Positions 1-4,699 are shown, counted from the stretch's first letter. The stretch: DNA of 5,812 nucleotides from Oscillospiraceae bacterium (GCA_031270785.1 JAISWM010000103.1:1-5812), one strand, 5' to 3'. Numbers and translations: made by a program. Notes: generated by a model not told the origin, from the letters alone.

Positions 1-87
1 GTACGTTCGCACTTGAAATCTGTACAACTAAAGCCTGATAAGATTTGCGGATTCTTCGGCTCGAAAACTACTGCTTATGCCGCATAG
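1..87 (+). CDS. 3' end of an unidentified protein, 5' truncated by the window edge
   Basis: Frame 1 is open from the first base to a TAG at 85-87 and encodes 28 residues, ending in GFFGSKTTAYAA. There is no start codon with a ribosome binding site, so if real this is the tail of a gene beginning outside the window. It would converge on the S1-domain gene that ends at 125. The stretch looks less AT-rich than the intergenic DNA, which mildly favours coding. I do not recognise the sequence. A short palindrome (81-94, CGCATAGTTATGCG) overlaps the stop codon, but no T-run follows, so it is not a convincing terminator. An open frame of 28 codons could also occur by chance. Confidence 0.3.
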   Translation, partial: VRSHLKSVQLKPDKICGFFGSKTTAYAA

Positions 88-124
88 TTATGCGCAAGGT
101 TTAATCGGGGGATCAATAAATAAA

Positions 125-553
125 TTACCTTCTGGGCCTCCCGTTTCTGCCCAAATCTCTTTTATTGAGCAAATTTTGAGTCTCGTCGCTATCAATTTTA
201 AACTTAGACATTAAACATTCAAAAGAATTTTTCCCGCCGGAAGCCGCCTTTAAATTATTGTCGTTTACTTTCCTTATTTTTCTGATTTTATTTCTATTCT
301 GACCATGTTCTTGGCCGTCATTAAGGGTTTGCTTTATTGACAAACCTATTTTTCCGTTTTCAGATAAATTTAATATTTTAACTTTGACAGTCTGCCCTTT
401 TTGAACGTAATCTTCAATTTCTCTTACAAAAGTTGGAGCTACCTCGGAAATATGGACGAGACCTACTTTGTTTTCTCCTAAATCCACAAAAGCTCCAAAT
501 TTGGTTATTTTTTCTATTTTTCCTTCAACTGTTTTGCCAACCTCGAGTTGCAT
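125..553 (-). CDS. yabR: S1 domain RNA-binding protein, YabR-type
   Basis: A 142-residue protein with one S1 (OB-fold) RNA-binding domain at about residues 3-76. Diagnostic stretches are VGKTVEGKIEKITKFGAFVD, the GLVHISE motif at 31-37, and GKIGLSIKQ at 68-75. The rest is a basic, low-complexity tail that ends in a conserved-looking SFECLMSKFKIDSDE block and RNGRPRR, as is usual for the clostridial YabR-like group. It is probably cytoplasmic and binds RNA or ribosomes; the exact role of this family is not well established. The reading frame is open upstream to 646, but the start was set at 553 because an AGGAGG (565-570) lies 11 nt before that ATG and the extra 31 residues are AT-rich and unlike the family. 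The divIC-like gene lies upstream on the same strand, the usual Firmicute order, but separated by repeats, so it may have its own promoter. Confidence 0.9.
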   Translation of the reverse strand: MQLEVGKTVEGKIEKITKFGAFVDLGENKVGLVHISEVAPTFVREIEDYVQKGQTVKVKILNLSENGKIGLSIKQTLNDGQEHGQNRNKIRKIRKVNDNNLKAASGGKNSFECLMSKFKIDSDETQNLLNKRDLGRNGRPRR

Positions 554-564
554 AAAAACAACTT

Positions 565-570
565 CCTCCT
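565..570 (-). promoter_or_regulatory. Ribosome binding site of the S1-domain gene
   Basis: On the - strand AAGGAGGAAG (562-571) precedes the ATG at 551-553. The AGGAGG core is 11 nt from the start codon. It is the strongest Shine-Dalgarno near this gene and decides between the ATG at 553 and the longer frame opening at 646. Confidence 0.8.
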
Positions 571-580
571 TAAAATATTT

Positions 581-593
581 TATAGCTGCTATA
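581..593 (-). repeat. Short copy of the AGCAGCTATA repeat motif in the S1-gene leader
   Basis: On the - strand the leader carries TATAGCAGCTATA, a near-palindrome. The 10-mer AGCAGCTATA recurs exactly at 1377-1386 (- strand) and 865-874 (+ strand), where it forms one end of the GC-hairpin repeat units. Here it lies 11 bp upstream of the ribosome binding site of the S1-domain gene, so it is probably transcribed as part of the leader. It may be a repeat relic rather than a regulatory site. Confidence 0.45.
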
Positions 594-675
594 TATAAAT
601 TAATTATATAGTAAAAACCTTTTAAAATAGTTTTGCTTTTTACCACGCCGAAGGCGAGGAAATAACATAGATATA

Positions 676-684
676 GCTAACGTC
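676..684. repeat. 9-bp direct repeat, left copy (putative target-site duplication)
   Basis: GCTAACGTC here is repeated exactly at 772-780, on the other side of the palindromic element. Exact 9-bp repeats directly abutting a palindromic element are the expected footprint of transposition. Confidence 0.6.
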
Positions 685-771
685 TTGGTTATGTTTCAAA
701 ATAGTTGAAATTCCTTCTTCTCACCCCTGCCGATTCGCGGGGGGAGATATTATCAATTAATTTGAACTACC
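685..771. mobile_element. MITE-like palindromic element, copy 1
   Basis: An 87-bp non-coding palindromic element. Near the ends are imperfect inverted repeats (left TTTCAAAATAGTTGA, right TCAATTAATTTGAA). The centre is a GC-rich hairpin (CACCCCTGCCGATTCGCGGG, then GGGAGA). It shares GAAAT...CTTCTT and GATATTATCAATTAATTT with copies at 2284-2374 and 3371-3457. It has no open frame, so if mobile it needs a transposase encoded elsewhere. It is bracketed by GCTAACGTC at 676-684 and 772-780. Outer boundaries are set by that direct repeat. Confidence 0.7.
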
Positions 772-780
772 GCTAACGTC
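772..780. repeat. 9-bp direct repeat, right copy (putative target-site duplication)
   Basis: GCTAACGTC, identical to 676-684. The two copies flank the palindromic element exactly, and fusing them restores a recognisable unit of a second repeat family. Confidence 0.6.
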
Positions 781-847
781 CTTAAAAAATGCCTGATTTT
801 TCACTACTTGCTCCCAACCGGCGGCGGGGAGAAACAGTACAAACAAA

Positions 848-935
848 TTTATTTTTTTTAATGCAGCAGCTATAACACAACGTTTTTAAAGGGTTTTTGC
901 TATAAATTATTTATACTTAAGTATTACTGAATTTA
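848..935 (+). repeat. Inverted partial copy of the AGCTATA-type repeat
   Basis: The + strand reads TTTTTTTTAATGCAGCAGCTATAACACAACG (quoted across 851-881 as T-run, then AATGCAGCAGC, then TATAACACAACG). This is the same end structure as the - strand units at 670-834 and 1377-1440 but in opposite orientation. A related CAGCCATAACACAA occurs at 2437-2450. No coding frame is visible. The GC hairpin at 811-831 therefore sits between two outward-facing T-run/AGCTATA ends. Confidence 0.35.
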
Positions 936-947
936 TAATAAATTCAT

Positions 948-1163
948 CTAGATAACTTCTTCCGGCTCCAATTCTTTGGAAAGATTTTCATTTTCGGAAT
1001 TTTGAAGTGAAAGCTGCTCATTTAAAGAAATTATCTTATTTTTTTTCCTTTGTATGCTAATGTTTTGACTGATAATTAAAAATACTACGTACAGCGCAAA
1101 AAGTAACATAAATAACTTTAAAATAAATTTTCCTCTTCTTTTACTTTTTAAGACCAATTTCAT
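948..1163 (-). CDS. divIC: Septum formation initiator, DivIC/FtsB-like, short C-terminus
   Basis: A 71-residue bitopic membrane protein. It has a basic cytoplasmic N-terminus (MKLVLKSKRRGKF), one transmembrane segment at about residues 14-33, and then an extracytoplasmic coiled coil (about 37-66: RKKNKIISLNEQLSLQN...ENLSKEL). This is the layout of DivIC/FtsB, which bridges FtsL/FtsQ-type proteins in the divisome. The start was set at the ATG at 1161-1163, preceded by AAGGA about 13 nt upstream; the frame is open to 1292 but that extension is AT-rich and family-unlike. A plausible - strand promoter is TTGATT (1233-1238), an 18-bp spacer, then CATAAT (1209-1214). The protein stops at LEPEEVI and lacks the C-terminal segment that usually follows the coiled coil, so it is short or truncated. 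Position upstream of the yabR-like gene supports the call. Confidence 0.75.
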   Translation of the reverse strand: MKLVLKSKRRGKFILKLFMLLFALYVVFLIISQNISIQRKKNKIISLNEQLSLQNSENENLSKELEPEEVI

Positions 1164-1315
1164 ACGAAAAAATACTTCCTTTTCAAATAATAAAAATATC
1201 ACTTGTACATTATGCATCATAAGAATATAAAAAATCAAGAGTTTTTGAAAAAAATTATTATTTTTTTGTACTTTTTTGTTTTTTAATGTCACATTTATAC
1301 AATTTGAAAAATTTA
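1164..1315. other. AT-rich leader/promoter region of the DivIC-like gene
   Basis: Very AT-rich, with several homopolymer runs. The only candidate signals are the - strand TTGATT/CATAAT pair at 1233-1238 and 1209-1214 and a weak AAGGAAG ribosome binding site. Frames crossing this stretch on the - strand (back to 1292, and 1258-1551) read through A/T runs and repeats and are judged non-coding. Confidence 0.4.
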
Positions 1316-1526
1316 TAATTTATTAAAAACATCGATTTGTCCACGTTGCTTTTCCCGCCGACTCGCGGGGGGGAAGTATAGCTGCTATGCTTAAAAAAGT
1401 CTAAATTAGAGCACTTACCGGCCGATTGCCGGTGGGGGATGTTGCGCTCCAAATTATAGCTGTTCCGCTTTAAAAAAATCCCAATTTCAGAAGCCTTTTT
1501 TCCGTTAATCCCGCGTGGAAAAGCTT
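1316..1526 (-). repeat. Diverged tandem array of three GC-hairpin repeat units
   Basis: On the - strand three units follow one another: about 1526-1441, 1440-1377 and 1376-1316. Each begins with a C/G-rich palindrome and continues into an AT-rich arm. In the first two the arm contains TTTTTTAA and ends in (A/G)CAGCTATA. The middle unit has a perfect 6-bp stem ACCGGC/GCCGGT (1417-1422 and 1428-1433) with loop CGATT. The next has CCCGC...GCGGG inside 1349-1376. The first has TTTTCC...GGAAAA around 1496-1522. The units are 60-85 bp and well diverged, suggesting an old, inactive array. The 97-codon frame across it (1258-1551, - strand) is an artefact of the repeats. Confidence 0.5.
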
Positions 1527-1628
1527 GCCTGTATACCCTTTTCAAGAACAATAGCTATACATAATTTCGATAGTCTATTGTAAAGCGCAACGGCTATAGT
1601 AAAAATTTTTTTAAAACAGTTGTATTTT

Positions 1629-1661
1629 TGTTTTTTCCTGTGAACCGACGGGGGAAAGAAA
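1629..1661. repeat. Isolated GC-hairpin repeat copy
   Basis: TTTTTTCC...GGGGAAAGAAA with the interior GTGAACCGAC, an imperfect palindrome of the same type as the array at 1316-1526. On the - strand its downstream arm reaches TTTTTTTAAAA and GCTATAG-like words (down to about 1589), matching the family layout. Confidence 0.4.
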
Positions 1662-1700
1662 CGTAAATAATACCACGTTTCTAAATGATTTTTGTGCTAT

Positions 1701-1736
1701 ATCTTTCTCCCTCGGTCAATTCGTGTGGGAAAGAAG
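1701..1736. repeat. Isolated GC-hairpin repeat copy
   Basis: CTTTCTCCC (1703-1711) and GGGAAAGAAG (1728-1737) form an imperfect stem around CTCGGTCAATTCGTGT. The interior resembles GTTAATCCCGCGTGGAA at 1504-1520 and GTTAATCCTGTGTGGA at 2402-2417, which ties it to the same repeat family. Confidence 0.4.
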
Positions 1737-1739
1737 AAG

Positions 1740-1941
1740 TTTCAATTGTTTGGAGACACGGCCCAATAAAGAATTCTCTGCGTGGAAAACGCGAAGAAAT
1801 GCCGCCCCAAAAGGTGTTGACCGGTATTTTACTGCCAATGATGCTTGTTCAAAGTTGAAAAGGCTTTATCCCGTTGTTTTGCGAAGATTTAGCTGACACG
1901 TTGTACCAGATCACTTGATAATTATCAACATTGGTGTATAA
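1740..1941. other. Non-coding stretch with no recognisable feature
   Basis: All six frames are short or interrupted. One + strand frame reads VDRYFTANDACSKLKRLYPV (1816-1875) before a stop, and the - strand has a similar-length stretch, but neither is recognised. It could be the decayed 5' part of the transposase fragment that follows. Confidence 0.4.
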
Positions 1942-2049
1942 TTAAGAATTAAAGCAGTAAATAAGGCAACTCTGAGGAAGAAAAATGCTGAAGTTTTAGA
2001 ACTCAATGAATTGCATGTAAGTTTTAAAAAGATCTGGGGCGATTTTTAA
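1942..2049 (+). pseudogene. Possible IS1-like transposase fragment
   Basis: A 35-codon open stretch without a start codon, ending at TAA 2047-2049. It contains KKNAEVLELNELHVSFKKIW (residues 13-32). This resembles the region around the first catalytic acidic residue of IS1-type transposases, where a pattern like aEvlElDELh is typical; here the expected Asp would be Asn. The upstream frame is closed by a stop just before it. The match rests on about 15 residues, so this is a tentative call. Its position directly before another transposase remnant fits a region of accumulated insertion-sequence debris. Confidence 0.25.
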
Positions 2050-2062
2050 AAGCTTCATTAAA

Positions 2063-2283
2063 ATTCAAACGGAACAGCTATATAAAGAAATTTTCGGCGT
2101 AGAAAAATATATTTTTGATAGATTATTACGTCTTTTGGAGGTTGCCGACACCTTTCGAAAGAAAAAGTACTGCCGGCAGAAAACTTCAAATATCAGTTCT
2201 GGATAAACTTGTGATAACTTTGCAATATTGGCGAGAATACCGTACATACAGGCCTATCACGTTTGACTATGGCGTCGGGAAAA
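2063..2283 (+). pseudogene. IS5-family transposase, frameshifted N-terminal remnant
   Basis: Two + strand frames together spell the N-terminal region of an IS5-family (ISL2/IS1031-like) transposase. The first frame gives YKEIFGVEKYIFDRLLRLLE and then VADTFRKKK (about 2081-2164). The frame starting at 2115 continues with AGRKLQISVLDKLVITLQYW and REYRTYRPITFDYGV (about 2172-2276). The order 'GV..FD.L...L.E', then 'GRK..iS..DkLv.TL.YWREYRTY..I..DYGV', is the conserved family start. A one-base shift near 2165-2175 breaks the frame. Similarity stops at 2276-2283, where the palindromic element begins, and no DDE catalytic domain follows. It is therefore a dead fragment. It also shares CGGAACAGCTATA (2070-2082) with the repeat array (inverted at 1455-1467). 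Confidence 0.75.
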
Positions 2284-2374
2284 GGGTCATGTCTCAAAAT
2301 AATTGAAATCTCTTCTTTTCCCCCCGCCCTGGGCGGGGGGGGAAGATATTATCAATTAATTTAGCCCACTACCC
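2284..2374. mobile_element. MITE-like palindromic element, copy 2
   Basis: A 91-bp palindromic element. Ends are GGGTCATGTCTCAAA on the left and TTTAGCCCACTACCC on the right (imperfect inverted repeats). Inner arms TCAAAATAATTGA (2294-2306) and TCAATTAAT (2352-2360) lead to a GC hairpin centred on CCGCCCTGGGCGG. It is almost identical in its core to copy 3. It starts at the point where the IS5 transposase similarity ends, but no convincing direct repeat flanks it. Confidence 0.7.
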
Positions 2375-2384
2375 TAATCACGAG

Positions 2385-2450
2385 TATAAGCAGTTGGAAT
2401 AGTTAATCCTGTGTGGAGTTGCTATATTTATCGTAACAGCCATAACACAA
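2385..2450. repeat. GC-hairpin repeat relic
   Basis: TATAAGCAGTTGG (2385-2397) pairs imperfectly with GGAGTTGCTATA (2415-2426). The interior GTTAATCCTGTGTGGA closely matches 1504-1519. It continues into CAGCCATAACACAA (2437-2450), which resembles 867-880. An old, diverged member of the intergenic repeat family. Confidence 0.4.
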
Positions 2451-2513
2451 AAATAGCATTCACAATTTTAAGTTGATGCATATTATCGTGGTTTTTATAT
2501 ATTTTGGCTTTGG

Positions 2514-3266
2514 CTAAATTTTTAATTTAGAAAAAGAGGCCAAAACAGTATTTAATGTTGTCACGACTTGTCTCAAAGTACTTTTCGAATAAATTGGCAT
2601 TAATGCCCCTACTATATCATCCATACCGGTTTCACGTCCAAGTTTCACATTAAATGTTTTTTCGAGAAATTTAATCAAAACTTCAAATTGTTTTTTAATA
2701 TCGACATTATTTTTACATAATATTTCTAAAATTTTGCACGCAGGTAAAATAATTGTCTGTATAAAATATGCTACAAATAAAACTAAATTATCATTTTTGT
2801 TTAAAGTAACAAAATATCCATAGCATTTTTTGAGGAAGTCATCTCTATACACTTTAATATCTTTGATACTTTCCTCAATCTTACTTTTATTTGCTTTACA
2901 CTCTGGTTTATTTGCGATTGCTTGGCACATATTCATATATTTTTGCATATCATTCCATTTAAATTTTTTTATCTCCGATGAGTGATCTTTTTCTAATTCT
3001 TTTTTATATTTTCCAAAAGACGGTTCATCCAATTTTTGCCAAAATTTAGCGAGTGTTGTTGCATTCGTCGTTTGAGTGTCGCCATCACATGCGCTGTTTT
3101 CAGCAACATATCGCAATACAGCTATGGCATTGTTGGGATTTTGATTGTATAACATTCTTGTAGCTCCATCCAAACCTGTTAAATCACCTTTTTGATACAA
3201 ATTCAAGCACAATTGTTGCGCTTTGATTAATTTCATCTTATTTTTAAATAAATCTAATATTCTCAT
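2514..3266 (-). CDS. Hypothetical protein, unrecognised
   Basis: A 250-residue protein that I do not recognise. The start was set at the ATG of MRILDLF (3264-3266) because AAGGGATG lies about 9 nt upstream. An ATG four codons earlier (3276-3278) directly abuts that AAGGG and would have no usable ribosome binding site. The N-terminus is basic and amphipathic without a clear signal peptide. The middle is Lys/Glu-rich and probably helical. A hydrophobic stretch at about residues 161-184 (LVLFVAYFIQTIILPACKIL plus EILC) could be one membrane-spanning helix. Seven cysteines are scattered without a CxxC motif. The stop TAG is followed by no obvious terminator hairpin. It stands alone between repeats, so there is no operon context. 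A host-interaction role is possible but nothing in the sequence shows it. Confidence 0.75.
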   Translation of the reverse strand: MRILDLFKNKMKLIKAQQLCLNLYQKGDLTGLDGATRMLYNQNPNNAIAVLRYVAENSACDGDTQTTNATTLAKFWQKLDEPSFGKYKKELEKDHSSEIKKFKWNDMQKYMNMCQAIANKPECKANKSKIEESIKDIKVYRDDFLKKCYGYFVTLNKNDNLVLFVAYFIQTIILPACKILEILCKNNVDIKKQFEVLIKFLEKTFNVKLGRETGMDDIVGALMPIYSKSTLRQVVTTLNTVLASFSKLKI

Positions 3267-3370
3267 ATGTTTTATCATCCCTTTTTTTACACAAATTATA
3301 AATTTAGTCTACCATATACATTATTGCCAAGCAAATTCGTAGTTATATGTGATCCGTACAAAACAATCCC
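3267..3370 (-). promoter_or_regulatory. Leader of the hypothetical gene
   Basis: On the - strand a TATAAT-like -10 (within ATTATA at 3296-3301) lies about 30 bp before the chosen start, followed by AAAAAAAGGGATGAT, which supplies the ribosome binding site. No good -35 hexamer is found at the right spacing, so the promoter call is weak. Confidence 0.3.
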
Positions 3371-3457
3371 TTGTGGGTCAAAATAATTGAAATCTCTTCT
3401 TTTCCCCCCGCCCTGGGCGGGGGGAAAAGATATTATCAACTAATTTGACCCATCACC
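3371..3457. mobile_element. MITE-like palindromic element, copy 3
   Basis: An ~87-bp palindromic element. Inverted repeats GGGTCAAAATAATTGA (3375-3390) and TCAACTAATTTGACCC (3436-3451) match at 14 of 16 positions. The centre is a perfect 16-bp stem, TCTTTTCCCCCCGCCC (3398-3413) and its complement at 3415-3430, around a single T. It has no coding capacity. Outer limits are estimated by alignment to copies 1 and 2, whose right ends read CTACC and CTACCC versus ATCACC here. A flanking duplication is not evident. It lies between two - strand genes and would form a strong hairpin in any read-through transcript. Confidence 0.7.
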
Positions 3458-3523
3458 AAAATTCTATTGATACAGGTTCTAAAAACTTTCCGCAATTTAT
3501 TAAAGATTTATGATGAAAAACGT

Positions 3524-4627
3524 TTACGAATTACCTACAGTAGGGCTACAAGAACTTTTCGATAAGTTCATACGGTTGCCGGAAACGGCAACCTTTTTTC
3601 CATTGAATTCTTTCAAAATCATATCTCTTCTTTCTAAAATTCCTGCCACGAGCTGATTCGCCAGTCTGCTTTTTGAACCAAAAATTTCAAGAAGTTTTTC
3701 GCGAGTCAGTTTTTGAAGGGATTTTTGCGTTTTTTCGGGCAAAAAGTCAGAATATATCAACTTTTTGATACGTTCAGCATGATCGACATCGGAAAATTGC
3801 ACCCAATAACAATTTTTATATATTGCAAAATTGTGATTTCGTTTTGTTGGAGAATAATCAAATTTTTCTTTAATTTCTTTGCGAGCTTCAATATTAGCGA
3901 ATCTCGCACTTTCGAACGAAAATTTGCTACTCAAAATTGGTTTTTCGGGAAGCCAGTCAAATCTGTAAAAACTTACAAACGGCACTTCACCATACTTAAC
4001 ACACCACGGATTCATTATAGTTTCATTGTCAATCATCACGGGTTTATTGTCACTAATTAGTAAATTATGAACGCCGACATCAAAATTTCCGAACACAAAA
4101 TTAAATATTTTGTAATTAGAGGTTTCGGTTTTATCCATAGTTTCAAGAAGTTTATAAAGTTCATCGTCTTCAAAATTTGAAATATCAACGGAAGAATCGA
4201 TGAATAAACTCAAATATCCGCTCACGCTTCGCCCGTCAGGAAGAGTAATTTTGCGCCAAACAATCGGTGGAATGTTGCCAATCCCTGTTTCTTTGCAAAG
4301 CCTGTAGGCAATAATTTCAGGTTTTATTTCAGGTTCTTCGATTTGGTCTTCTTCGCAAAATTTGAATACACAGTGGATATTATTTTCAAGAAAAACACTG
4401 TAAACATTGCCTTCAAAATCAGCTTTCTTGCCATTTTCAGTCAAATGCTCTCGCATATTTTGAATTTTTGTAACTTCGCCACTTGAAAGTTCGGATTTAA
4501 TTTTAGCTGATTTTTCTTGCCAACTTTTCAGACTATTTTCAATATCTGATTCCATTGCACGGCACGGAAATGACATAAATACTAATGTTAAATATATTAA
4601 AAATTGAATTACTTTGTGGTTTCCCAA
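3524..4627 (-). CDS. Secreted protein with PI3/PI4-kinase-like catalytic core
   Basis: A 367-residue protein. Residues 1-24 form a signal peptide: MGNHK, hydrophobic core VIQFLIYLTLVFMSF, possible cleavage after CRA. The body carries the signature of the PI3/PI4-kinase-like branch of the protein-kinase fold. A beta-strand lysine is in CVFKFC (K89) and a helix-C glutamate in PEIIAYRL (E104), with TGIGNIPPIVWR behind it as in bacterial PI4K-like proteins. A catalytic loop reads GNFDVGVHN (D183, N188) and a metal-binding motif MIDNE (D200). Spacing D-x4-N and then 12 residues to D fits the fold. The substrate is unknown: lipid, protein or small molecule. The C-terminal 100 residues are helical and basic. 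The start is TTG at 4625-4627; an in-frame TAA lies two codons upstream and GGAGAAGGG (4638-4646) fits this start. It is divergent from the lysozyme gene. Kinase activity is inferred from motifs only. Confidence 0.7.
   Translation of the reverse strand: MGNHKVIQFLIYLTLVFMSFPCRAMESDIENSLKSWQEKSAKIKSELSSGEVTKIQNMREHLTENGKKADFEGNVYSVFLENNIHCVFKFCEEDQIEEPEIKPEIIAYRLCKETGIGNIPPIVWRKITLPDGRSVSGYLSLFIDSSVDISNFEDDELYKLLETMDKTETSNYKIFNFVFGNFDVGVHNLLISDNKPVMIDNETIMNPWCVKYGEVPFVSFYRFDWLPEKPILSSKFSFESARFANIEARKEIKEKFDYSPTKRNHNFAIYKNCYWVQFSDVDHAERIKKLIYSDFLPEKTQKSLQKLTREKLLEIFGSKSRLANQLVAGILERRDMILKEFNGKKVAVSGNRMNLSKSSCSPTVGNS
3574..3599 (+). terminator. Terminator-like hairpin reading on the + strand, inside the 3' end of the kinase-like gene
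   Basis: GGTTGCCG (3574-3581), loop GAAA, CGGCAACC (3586-3593) and then six T (3594-3599). This is a perfect 8-bp stem with a GNRA-type loop and a T-tract on the + strand, the form of an intrinsic terminator. On the - strand no T-run follows the stem, so it cannot end the kinase-like gene in this form. It could stop antisense transcription entering the gene from the left. It encodes VAVSGN within the protein's C-terminus. Confidence 0.45.
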
Positions 4628-4637
4628 AATTTAACAT

Positions 4638-4646
4638 CCCTTCTCC
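4638..4646 (-). promoter_or_regulatory. Ribosome binding site supporting a TTG start
   Basis: GGAGAAGGG on the - strand, with the AAGGG part 10 nt before the TTG at 4625-4627. The ATG immediately following GGG (4635-4637) is in another frame and reaches a stop after a short run, so TTG is the start that gives the signal peptide. Confidence 0.6.
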
Positions 4647-4655
4647 ATTTTTAAT

Positions 4656-4684
4656 ATTATAACAAATTACAATTGAAATTGCAA
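4656..4684 (-). promoter_or_regulatory. Sigma-A type promoter of the kinase-like gene
   Basis: On the - strand TTGCAA (4679-4684), a 17-bp spacer and a consensus TATAAT (4656-4661). Transcription would start near 4649, giving a leader of about 20 nt that contains the ribosome binding site. The same 85-bp gap must hold the promoter for the divergent lysozyme gene. A TATAAT at 4686-4691 on the + strand is a candidate -10, without a good -35, and it lies next to the - strand -35, so the two genes may compete for polymerase. Confidence 0.6.
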
Positions 4685-4699
4685 TTATAATTTAAATTT

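Larger units (their letters stand above)
670..834 (-). repeat. GC-hairpin repeat unit, interrupted by the MITE-like element
   Basis: Read on the - strand, the unit starts with an imperfect palindrome (811-831, CTCCCAACCG/CGGCGGGGAG on the + strand), runs through CATTTTTTAAGG, and resumes after the insertion as GACGTTAGCTATATC. Removing 685-771 and one copy of the 9-bp direct repeat restores TTTTTTAAGGACGTTAGCTATA. This matches the pattern TTTTTTAAGCATAGCAGCTATA of the unit at 1377-1440. It is a diverged member of the family forming the array at 1316-1526. Confidence 0.55.

Noticed and set aside
1..124. Possible tmRNA piece, because a frame ends in AYAA-stop followed by a small hairpin
   Set aside because: No room for the downstream pseudoknots and tRNA-like end before the S1-domain gene, and no recognisable resume-codon context; a protein tail is simpler.
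554..646. N-terminal extension of the S1-domain protein
   Set aside because: AT-rich translation unlike the family, while the internal ATG at 553 has a strong AGGAGG.
1164..1292. N-terminal extension of the DivIC-like protein
   Set aside because: Lys/Asn/Phe-rich read-through of A/T runs; the family N-terminus fits the start at 1163.
1258..1551. 97-codon - strand frame
   Set aside because: Its translation follows the hairpin repeat units and has no ribosome binding site or family resemblance.
1316..1740. CRISPR array
   Set aside because: The repeats are diverged, of uneven length and spacing, with no identical direct repeats separated by unique spacers and no cas genes.
2065..2247. 60-codon - strand frame
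   Set aside because: Antisense to the IS5 transposase remnant, which has clear family similarity on the + strand.
3713..4060. 115-codon + strand frame
   Set aside because: Lies wholly antisense to the kinase-like gene, covering its catalytic motifs; no ribosome binding site.
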